Assembly: GCA_031216915.1 (NCBI GenBank)
Contig: CM062290.1
Span: 164,340,453 to 164,404,452, forward strand
Direction of reading: 5' to 3'
From: Pictodentalium vernedei
Taxonomy: Eukaryota; Mollusca; Scaphopoda; Dentaliida; Dentaliidae
Length of the DNA stretch: 64,000 nucleotides
Under the pieces are notes generated by a model. That model made no database searches. It was not told where the DNA came from and worked only from the letters and a program-made list of their open reading frames with translations. Below, piece after piece: positions 55,374-64,000 of the stretch. The position numbers and the translations under genes are program-made. Each line of letters starts with the position of its first letter. Positions within the stretch are counted from its first letter, which is position 1.

Positions 55374-56447
55374 GTAACCAATCAGATTGCTTGATTTCCC
55401 ATAATCTGTATGCAGAGTTATCTACCTTGTTCATAACAAAAGCCTATATCATTCCCAAAGCCAATAAGCTATCGAGCAGTTACTGATAGACCATTGCTCG
55501 AATGTCTGGAAGTTCATCGAGCAAATGAGCCATCGAACAGTTGCTCGTTCGAGTGACTCGCAGTGACTCGAAGTCTACCGAGCAAATGAGCTATCGAGCA
55601 ATTGCTCGTTCGAGTGACTCGTACACATTGCTCCTCGACTCATTTCAGTATTTGAGGATACCTATGGCCTTGTATTGTATTATTTGAGGATACCTATCGA
55701 GGATACCTACTGGAGAATCCCTTTTTGTCATATGTGCTTATGTGAAAAGGCACAATGTGACACATTGTGCCCTAGCACATAGGCACATGCTGGATGTGCC
55801 GATATGTGCTTATGTGAAAAGGCACAATGTGACACAATGTGCCCTAGCACATAGGCACATACGGGTATTTGAGGATACCTATGACCTGGTATTGTATTAT
55901 TTGAGGATACCTATCGAGTATACGTTCTGGGGAATCCCTTTTTTGTCATGTGTGCTTATGTGAAAAAGACACAATGCTAGGGCACATTGTGTCACATTGT
56001 GCCTTTTCACATAAGCACATATCGGCACATCCAGCATGGCACAATGTGTCACATTGTGCCTTTTCACATAAGCAGATTTGACAAAAAGGGGATTCTGCAG
56101 TAGGTATCCTCGATAGGTATCCTCAAATAATACAATACAAGGCCATAGGTATCCTCAAATACTGAAATGAGTCGAGGAGCAATATGTGCGAGTCACTCGA
56201 ACGAGCAATTGCTCGATAGCTCATTTGCTAGGTAGACTTCGAGTCGCTCGAGCAGTATGTGCGAGTCACTCGAACGAGCAACTGCTCGATGGCTCATTTG
56301 CTCGATGAGCTTCGAGTCGTTCGAGCAATGGTCTATCAGTAACTGCTCGATAGCTTATTGGCTTTGGAATGATATAGGCTTTTGTTATAAACAAGGGAGA
56401 TAACTCTGCATACAGATTATGGGAAATCAAGCAATCTGATTGGTTAC
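55374..56447. repeat. 1.07-kb palindrome with TCGTTCGAGCAA and GGCACAATGTG hairpins
   Basis: The outer ends are AGTAACCAATCAGATTGC and its inverse. The arms carry AAGCCTATATCATTCC, the TCGAGCAA motif series and CAAATACTGAAATGAGTCG. The middle (55730-56080) is filled with copies of TATGTGCTTATGTGAAAAGG and the small perfect palindrome GGCACAATGTG/CACATTGTGCC. No coding sequence. The symmetry axis is near 55911. Confidence 0.85.
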
Positions 56448-56960
56448 TATTGATTGATTGATTTCTTTATTTTGCAATATACATAACACAAATAAAGATG
56501 ATACATACAGTAGTAAAGAGAGTTTTAGGATACAAAAAAAAATCTGTAAATTAACACTACTCAAGCATGACAAAATCAATGTATACTGCAGGGAGACAAT
56601 ATAGCCAGATTGGGCTGTCTACCTATTGTCTCCCAAGCTGTGCATTGCGCAACCTTAAACCAGACTGTTTTACAAGTATGTCTTTTTACCTAGCGTGGCT
56701 AAAGAGCAGGGAAACAATTTGATAAGATGAGATAAGATAATATGACCCATTAGTCAGCTGAAACAATGGCACATCTCTTGGTACATGTACTTATTTTTTT
56801 ATTAAAATACACACTATGAGGAAACTACTACAGAGACCAAGAGGTGCACGAGAGGTGACCAGTGCTAGGAATATATTGGATACTAATTTAGAAGAGACTC
56901 TCGCCTATAGGATGGGTACACCCCCTTCTATATCCTCCTCCTGCTCAACCTCCGAGATAT
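56448..56960 (-). mobile_element. Probable 3' tail of a CR1/L2-like retrotransposon
   Basis: Left edge ATTGATTGATT, a short repeat tail of the kind seen on CR1/L2 elements in minus orientation. At 56593-56633 a hairpin with the 11-bp stem GGGAGACAATA/TATTGTCTCCC resembles a 3' UTR recognition stem-loop. No reverse-transcriptase frame was seen, so this would be a severely truncated copy. Confidence 0.4.
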
Positions 56961-59130
56961 GCCTTCAGCATATCGTGTTAATTCTTTAAAATTTGCCTCC
57001 CCCCCCCTAAAAAAATCGCTGTGCCCTCCCCCCCCCCCCCCATCCTGACTCCGCCACAGGACTCAGTAAAACGATTTCCCGTAAGCGATACTAACAGTGT
57101 CATTTTAGAAGAACAGGCTTAGGAATGCAGAGAATAGAGACGAGAGTAGGTTGAGTGTGACACAAAAACAAGGATTCTGCACACAGAGTCTGTGCTGGAA
57201 AACATACTCCTATTACATCGAGAGACACCACACCCATACATTATTCAGCGGCAGTAAAAAAGAACTTCATGGTATCGATACCAATGGTGCACAATCCATG
57301 ATGCCCGTTTTCCAGCTAACTGTCTTCAATAGGATATCGAGTCATCTCGAAACGGTATCTTTGAGAGGAGGGGGCATAATAAGTTCGGGGCCCGAGAATA
57401 GCAAGGCACGGATGAAATAACCCCTCCCCAAGCACACTCGAAGCCTGTCTAGCTATTATTTCAATATCAACACCACATGACGGCCTCTGTGAACATCTTA
57501 AGGCTCACTGAGACCACCATTTAACAACAGGCCTGACTCCTGTAATTAAAATATCTGTGTCCATGCAGATTCGAATTGGTGTGGACCCACCTACTACACA
57601 CCACCTCTCCCCTCTCCGGTCACATTACTGCGTAAAATTATGATTCTAACACAACTTGTTTTCATTTCAGTGAGGATTTTATATATATGGCATGTGTTGG
57701 GAGGGGAGGGGGTCGTTTTTCAATCAGCATGAATATGAATCTTAGATATCGATTCGCTTTGCTTGTAATCAGGCACTTTCATGCCCGAGTCACCAGACTA
57801 GATTTAATTTTCATTCTTTGACTTGTGTCACACATACACAGTCAGACATACAAATGGGGGTCTGTTGTACCCGATTTGGATTGGGGGGGGGGGGGGGGGG
57901 GCAAGTAGTGTTGCGGATTGGGCTGCAAAATACCGGCCCGGGAATGGATCGCACAGCGGAACGGACTGCCCCCGCATTACTTGTATAAAACGGTCTGAGT
58001 GGGTCCGTGAGGTTAAGAGGGAGATTGCAATGTGTCTCTAGTTCAGGACACAACGCTCCGTTTTGGGATCTATACGTTCCTACATCTATGAAATACCCCG
58101 GAGAGTGGTTTCGGGAACACACTCTCCTCACAATCTGAGATCCAAGTCGCTCCTGACAGATGCCTGCCCATTACGATTTAAGGCACGTATTGATAGAATA
58201 TATCTCAGGGGCGCCGGAATGGACCAAACATTGGCCCGACCATAACACCCAGATCCCTGTTTTTTCGAATTGTTGCCATCGATTATGTGTGTTGGGGGGA
58301 GAGGTATTTTGTCATATTATGTTCCTCGAAAGACGAACTTTAATGTGGGGGGGGGGGGGGGGGGGGGGAACAAATGTGGTGCCCTGGGGCGTCCTTCCAG
58401 TCTGCCAAATTGTAAATCCGGCCCTGCCACAAAAAAATGTTTGAAAAATGACCCCACTCAGGCCAATTTTGAGGCTACTTCTTTACTATTCCAGCCGCTT
58501 CCGAAGCGGTTTGAATATTAAAGAAGTAGCCGCTAAAATCTCCTCATCTCACGTTAACTTGTTATTAAAATCCGCCATTGTGTGTCCAATATTAAAGAAA
58601 CAAAACGATCTATACACGCACTATTTTCGGATATCCGCAGAACAAAATTAAAAAAATCATAGCCTAGTTATTTGATATGAGTGACGTTCGGCTCCATTGG
58701 GAACAACAATGCGCTATCCGCAATGCTAAAGCCTTTAAAATGGCACTTTGTTACACCCAAAGTCAGAACCAGGAGATATAAAATCTGCCTGTTACAAAGC
58801 CACAGTGCCTTACAGAATTCTTCATTTTCTTAGCAATTTATCAAACATGTTTGATATCTACTACAAACTTGCAGTAACCCTTCACTATCGAATATATACT
58901 CGAAAAGCGTTAAAATGCCTTATACGCCTATTGGTCAAAAATAGAACACTGAACATACGACATAGTAGAAGGCAGACCGCCTAAGATCAATCCGGGTGCA
59001 GAACCGAACCGCATACCCATGTACCGTTTCAGGTGGCTATTTTGTTACCAAACAACAACGGGAGTCCGGTACGGTCCGCATATACTAGGATCCAAAATGA
59101 TCAATTTGGAGTGCCGGTACGGTAGTGGCT
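56961..59130. other. Spacer inside the large inverted repeat, no gene recognised
   Basis: No supported gene. Long C or G homopolymers at 57000-57008, 57028-57041, 57884-57901 and 58348-58368 break up any reading frame. Confidence 0.4.
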
Positions 59131-59134
59131 CATT

Positions 59135-59455
59135 CAAGGAGACATCACGAGTGGTGGCCCAGTGGACAAGTCCTCTGATCTCTCATGCCAAGGTCCTGGG
59201 ATCGATCCCTGGTTGGGGAAAGTTCTCGAGGTGCCCGAAATCCTCTCGGTAAGCATCAACTGTGGGGTTGATGCTGTCACAGCGTACCGTCCATCGGGCG
59301 GGGACGTAAAATGGCTGCCAATCTCCGCGCTGGCTAAAGGTCTCTTCGTAGTATTAGAGAAGGGCGAGGCAACGAAGTTGTCGCTTCGAAGATCACCCCA
59401 CACATGCGCCACTGAGCCATAGAGAGGCGTTAATTTTAAGATTAAATAAAGACGT
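59135..59455 (+). mobile_element. tRNA-derived SINE
   Basis: The A-box-like TGGCCCAGTGGAC lies at 59155-59167 and the B-box-like GGGATCGATCCC about 40 bp later, at 59199-59210. A central body follows (CGTCCATCGGGCGGGGACGT, AAAATGGCTGCC). It ends in an AT-rich tail near 59450. Length and order fit a tRNA-head SINE. It is next to, but outside, the right arm. Confidence 0.65.
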
Positions 59456-59467
59456 CACGCCACGGCT

Positions 59468-60622
59468 ACAGTCGTGTATTTTAAATATCCAAATATAAAT
59501 TTCAAAGAACACTGGAGTCTTTATCTTCAGTTCCGCCAAATATTTCAAATACATCATCAAAGCGTGTCACGAATGATGATGCAAATACAGTATTTGATCA
59601 GTTGAGACCCGAGGATCACAGAAAAACTAATACCCCCCCCCCCCCCACACACACACACTTCCCTCCCCACACCCACCCAATCGCCCATCTTTGCGACGCA
59701 TCAATTCCTTTCGCAAGTGAAACCTATACAAAATTCAACTGAGTTGGGTGCAATTTCACGAACTGTTCTTCATTCCTAACTTTGAAGAAATAAACAAAAC
59801 GTGTGGCGATCGTGCGAACTGTGTTTCTGTATGTGGGAGCTCACACTGCTAGTTGGGTTAAGACAGTTATTTTTCATAAAATAACTTTATTGGATAGGGC
59901 AGGATACTAATAAAATGAGATGAAAGAGGGATGGGCTCCGTTTCCGCTAATCTCGTGGGTTGTACCTTAACTGTCATAGGGCCTTAGTGGTCAGTTCTCT
60001 ATTCCATTCACCTCTTCAGAGCATCAACGAACGAATATGGAATGTTTTGGAACTATTTTTCGCAGACAGACCACCTGAATCCTATTTTAGATGAGTCGTT
60101 TCGGTTTACTTGTAGATCCTTAGGCCTCAGTCATATTTTCAGTCGCATTAGAAACGCCAATTTAACATCCAACAATCAATCCAACGCAGTTATGTCTGGT
60201 TCGAAATGAAGTAGACGGGCAGATGTGGGATTTGGCGATAGATATAGTCCTTCTCCAAAATGTGGAAAAGTTGTACGACAGTGCCCATCGTTTACGAATA
60301 GTCCCGAAAACATCAATATTGAATATATCAGCTTACCGATAGTTTTGCTGTTGTTGTAATCTGGAAGTCAGTGTCCAGGGAACAATTCAAACTTTGAAAT
60401 TAATATAAAATACTAGATAAACAGAATTTACTGCACCCAGTAAATTCAAGTCTGTGTAAAAAGGGTTAAAGTTTCAGGAAAAAAACTATATAGAAAGAGA
60501 ATTTTTGGAGGCTTACTTTTGGGAGTAAAATAGTTTTAAACAAATCAGAAATGGATTTTCATTAACAGTATTCACAGATATTCATACAGGAATCAGCACA
60601 ATATTTTTAAGAAACCAGAAAA
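59468..60622. repeat. Inverted-repeat arm, right flank segment
   Basis: Reverse complement of 53811-54951. It starts with ACAGTCGTGTATTTT at the inner edge and ends at the Tc1-like tip. An extra CA-rich stretch (59647-59660) distinguishes it from the left arm. Confidence 0.9.
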
Positions 60623-60897
60623 GGCATATATACTACTCAAAGTTTACTAAGCACCAAGTATATCCGACTACTTGTTTTACTTTTTAGTTGAATTATTGTA
60701 ATGAAAAGTGCATATATTTTTTATTTAAATCTTTAATGATTTAAGTACAGAAATTAAGATTTTGTTTGTGTTTGACATTATTTTTTAGCTTTTGAATACG
60801 ATAACCATGAAAAATGGATATTATTGGTAAAGGGGGACATTTTCCAATATGCCAAAAAGTCGACGGAGCGAACTGGTATAGGATCAATATCGAGTAT
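60623..60897. mobile_element. Tc1-like 3' terminal sequence fused to the satellite, right copy
   Basis: The inverse of 53534-53810. Left tip TATATACTACTCAAAGTTTA; it ends ATCGAGTATG, where the satellite begins. Confidence 0.75.
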
Positions 60898-63800
60898 GTG
60901 CCACCCACAATGTAGTTTATTTGCCAAAAATCGGTTGATAAATGCGATTTGGAGCAACTCAGCACTTTTGGGCTCCTGGGGTGCCCAATTCTGGAAGGGT
61001 CAGGTAGCTAATTTTGGTGGCAATCTTCATGAATCTATTTGTGCCACCCCACAATGCAGTTTATTTGGCGAAAATCGGTTGATACATGCGATTTGGAGCA
61101 ATCCAGCACTTTTGGACTCCTAGGGTGCCCAATTTTGGGAGGGTGAGGAACCTAATTTTGGTGGCAATCTTCATGAATCTATTTGTGCCACCCCACAATG
61201 CAGTTCATTTGACGAAAATCGGTTTGTAAATGCGATTTGGAGCAACTCAGCACTTTTGGGCTCCTAGGGTGCCCAATTTCGGGAGGGTGAGGTACCTAAT
61301 TTTTGGTGGCAATCTTCATGAATCTATTTGTGCCACCCCACAATGCAGTTTATTTGGCGAAAATCGGTTGATAAATACGATTTGGAGAAGCTCAGCACTT
61401 TTGGGCTCCTAGGGTGCCCAATTTTGGGAGGGTTGGGTACCTAATTTTGGTGACAATCTTCATGAATCTATTTGTGCCATCCCACAAAGCAGTTTATTTG
61501 GCGAAAATCGGTTGATAAATGCGATTTGGAGCAACTCAGCACTTTTGGGCTCCTAGGGTGCCCGATTTTGGGAGGGTGAGGTACCTAATTTTGGTGGCAA
61601 TCTTCATGAATCTATTTGTGCCACCCCACAATGCAGTTTATTTGGCGAAAATCGGTTGATAAATACGATTTGGAGCACTCAGGACTTTTGGGCTCCTAGA
61701 GTGCCCAATTTTGGGAGGGTGAGGTACCTAATTTTGATGGCAATCTTCATAAATTGATTCTATTTGTGCCACCCAACTATGCAGTTTATTTGGCGAAAAT
61801 CGGTTGATAAATGCAATTTGGAGCAACTCAGCAATTTTGGGCTCCTAGGGTGCCCAGTTTTGGGAGGGTGAGGTGCCTCATTTTGGTGGCAATCTTCAGG
61901 AATCTATTTGTGCCACCCCACAATGTAGTTTATTTGGAGAAAATCAGTTGAGAAAGGTGATTTTGATCAACTCAGCACTTTTGGGCTCCTAGGGTGCCCA
62001 ATTTTTGGGAGGGTGAGGTACCTAATTTTGGTGGAAATCTTCATAAATCTATTTGTGCCACCCCACAATGCAGTTTATTTGGCGAAAATCGGTTGATAAA
62101 TGCGATCTGGAGCAACTCAGCACTTTGGGCTCCTAGTGTGCCCAATTTTGGGAGGGTGAGGTACCTAATTTTGGTGGCAATCTTCATGAATCTATTTGTG
62201 TCACCCCACAATGCAGTTTATTTGACGAAAATCGGTTGATAAATGCTATTTGGAGCAATTCAGCACTTTTGGGCTCCTAGGGTGCCCAATTTTGGGAGGG
62301 TGAGGTACCTAATTTTGGTGGCAATCTTCATGAATGTGTTTGTGCCACTTCCATAGTGCAGTTTATTTGGCGAAAATCGGTTGATAAATGCAATTTTGAG
62401 CAACTCAGAACTTTTGGGCTCCTAGGGTGCCCAATTTTGAGAGGGTCAGGTACCTAATTTTGGTGGCAATCTTCATGAATCTATTTGTGCCACCCCAGAA
62501 ATCAGTTTATTTGGTGAAAATCGGTTGATAAATAAGATTTGGAGCAACTCAGCACTTTTGGGCTCCTAGGGCGCCCAATTTTGGGCGGGTGAGGTACCTA
62601 ATTTTGGTGGCAATCTTCATGAATCTATTTGTTCCCCCCACAATGCAGTTTATTTGGCGATAATCGGTTGATAAATGCGATTTGGAGTAACTCAGCACAT
62701 TTGGGCTCCTAGGGTGCCCAATTTTGGGAGGGTCAGGTACCAATTTTGGTGGCAATCTTCATGAATCTATTTTTGCCACCCCACAAAGCAGTTTATTTGG
62801 CGAAAATCGGTTGATAAATGCGATTTGGAGCAACTCGGCACTTTTGGGCTCCTATGGTGCCCAATTTTGGGTGGATGAGGAACCTAATTTTGGTGGCAAT
62901 CTTCATGAATCTATTTGTGCCAAGCCACAATGCAGTTTATTTGGCGACAACCGGTTGATAAAAACGATTTGGAGCACTCAGCACTTTTGGACTCCTAGGG
63001 CGCCCAATTTTGGGAGGGTGAGGAACTTAATTTTGGTGGCAGTCTTCATGAATCTATTTGTGCCACCCCACAATGCAGTTTATTTGGCGAAAATCGGTTG
63101 ATAAATACGATTTGGAGCACTCAGCACTTTTGGGCTCCTAGGGTGCCCAATTTTGGGAGGGTGAGGTACCTAATTTTGGTGGCAATCTTCATAAATTGAA
63201 TCTATTTGTGCCACCCCACAATGCAGTTTATGTGGCGAAAATCGGTTGATAAATGCAATTTGGAGCAACTCAGCACTTTTGGGCTCCTAGGGTGCCCAGT
63301 TTTGGGAGGGTGAGGTACCTAATTTTGGTGGCAATCTTCATGAATCTATTTGTGCCACCCCACAATGTAGTTTATTTGGAGAAAATCGGTTGATAAAGGT
63401 GATTTTGATCAACTCAGCACTTTTGGGCTCCTAGGGTGCCCAATTTTGGGAGGGTGAGGTACCTAATTTTGGTGGCAATCTTCATGAATCTATTTGTGCC
63501 ACCCCACAATGCAGTTTATTTGGCAAAAATCGGTTGATAAATGCGATTTGGAGCAACTCAGCACTTTTGGGCTCCTAGGGTGACCAATTTTGGGAGGGTG
63601 GGGTACCTAATTTTGGTGGCAATCTTCATGAATCTATTTTGCCACCCCACAATGCAGTTTATTTGACGAAAATCGGTTGATAAATGCGATTTGGTGCAAC
63701 TCAGCACTTTTGGGCTGCTAGGGTGCCCAATTTTGGGAGGGTGAGGTACCTAATTATGGTGGCAATCTTCATGAATGTATTTGTGCCACCCCACAGTGCG

Positions 63801-64000
63801 GTTTATTTGGCGAAAATCGGTTAATAAATGCGATTTGGAGCAACTCAGCACTTTTGGGCTCCTATGGTGCCCAATTTTGGGAGGGTCGGGATTCTAATTT
63901 TGGTGGCAATCTTCATGAATCTATTTGTGCCGCCCCACAATGCAGTTTATTTGGCGAAAACCGGTTGATAAATACAATTTGGAGCAGTCAGCACTTTTGG
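60898..64000 (-). repeat. 144-bp satellite array, right, runs off the window
   Basis: About 21 further units of the same satellite in inverse orientation. Most are close to 144 bp; occasional units carry small indels such as the extra TTGA at about 61754 and 63197. A block of several units around 61.6-62.0 kb is repeated at about 63.1-63.45 kb with the same unusual variants (the TAAATTGA insertion followed by AGGTGATTTTGATC), indicating a higher-order duplication. The array continues past the window end. Confidence 0.95.

Noticed and set aside
58137-58250. Possible functional tRNA gene near the SINE at 59.1 kb or at 8.2 kb
   Set aside because: Only pol-III box matches exist; no full cloverleaf could be drawn, and both sit at the head of SINE-like bodies.

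Overview
The window looks like intergenic, transposon-dominated nuclear DNA from a marine invertebrate, most likely a lophotrochozoan such as a mollusc. I recognised no host protein-coding gene. The reasons for the assignment are AT-rich DNA full of long C/G homopolymers, tandem-repeat elements with an ACGG-type microsatellite like the pearl/CvA elements of bivalves, tRNA-derived SINEs, a non-LTR element with a 2A-like peptide, an Academ-like DNA transposon and a Ty3/gypsy element. The mollusc assignment is inference. Family names rest on motifs and structure, since no search could be run.

Layout. 1-12 kb: a piggyBac-like palindromic MITE, a wrecked type-B DNA polymerase (viral or Polinton-like), two opposed halves of Tc1-like transposases around a reverse-transcriptase fragment, a SINE, and two pearl-like (Helitron-related) elements made of 155- and 180-bp repeats. 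12-25 kb: a roughly 2.5-kb sequence present about three times in tandem; its first copy is split by a ~6-kb pearl-like element that itself contains a minus-strand CR1-like retrotransposon (EN-RT ORF 14151-17492). Further insertions sit in copies 2 and 3. 25.8-27.3 kb: an element with ~190-bp inverted ends built on CCGAGAACAA repeats.

29.1-35.2 kb: a 6.1-kb DNA transposon with ~165-bp diverged inverted repeats, a 3-bp AAA duplication and one long minus-strand gene for an XPG-nuclease/cysteine-cluster protein, best read as an Academ-superfamily transposase broken by small lesions. 36-39.3 kb: a 128-bp satellite and two Harbinger-like MITEs with TTA and TAA duplications. 40.07-49.5 kb: an essentially intact Ty3/gypsy element with two 937-bp LTRs that look identical, a 4-bp TTAT duplication, a tRNA-Lys primer site, a polypurine tract, and gag and pol joined by a TTTAAAC -1 frameshift site that abuts the gag stop.

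51.3-64 kb: a very large inverted repeat. Each arm carries a 144-bp satellite array fused to a Tc1-like terminal sequence, followed by ~1.1 kb of shared flank. The arms are separated by ~4.5 kb that contains a second palindrome of about 1.07 kb, a retrotransposon 3' tail and a SINE. The right array runs off the window.
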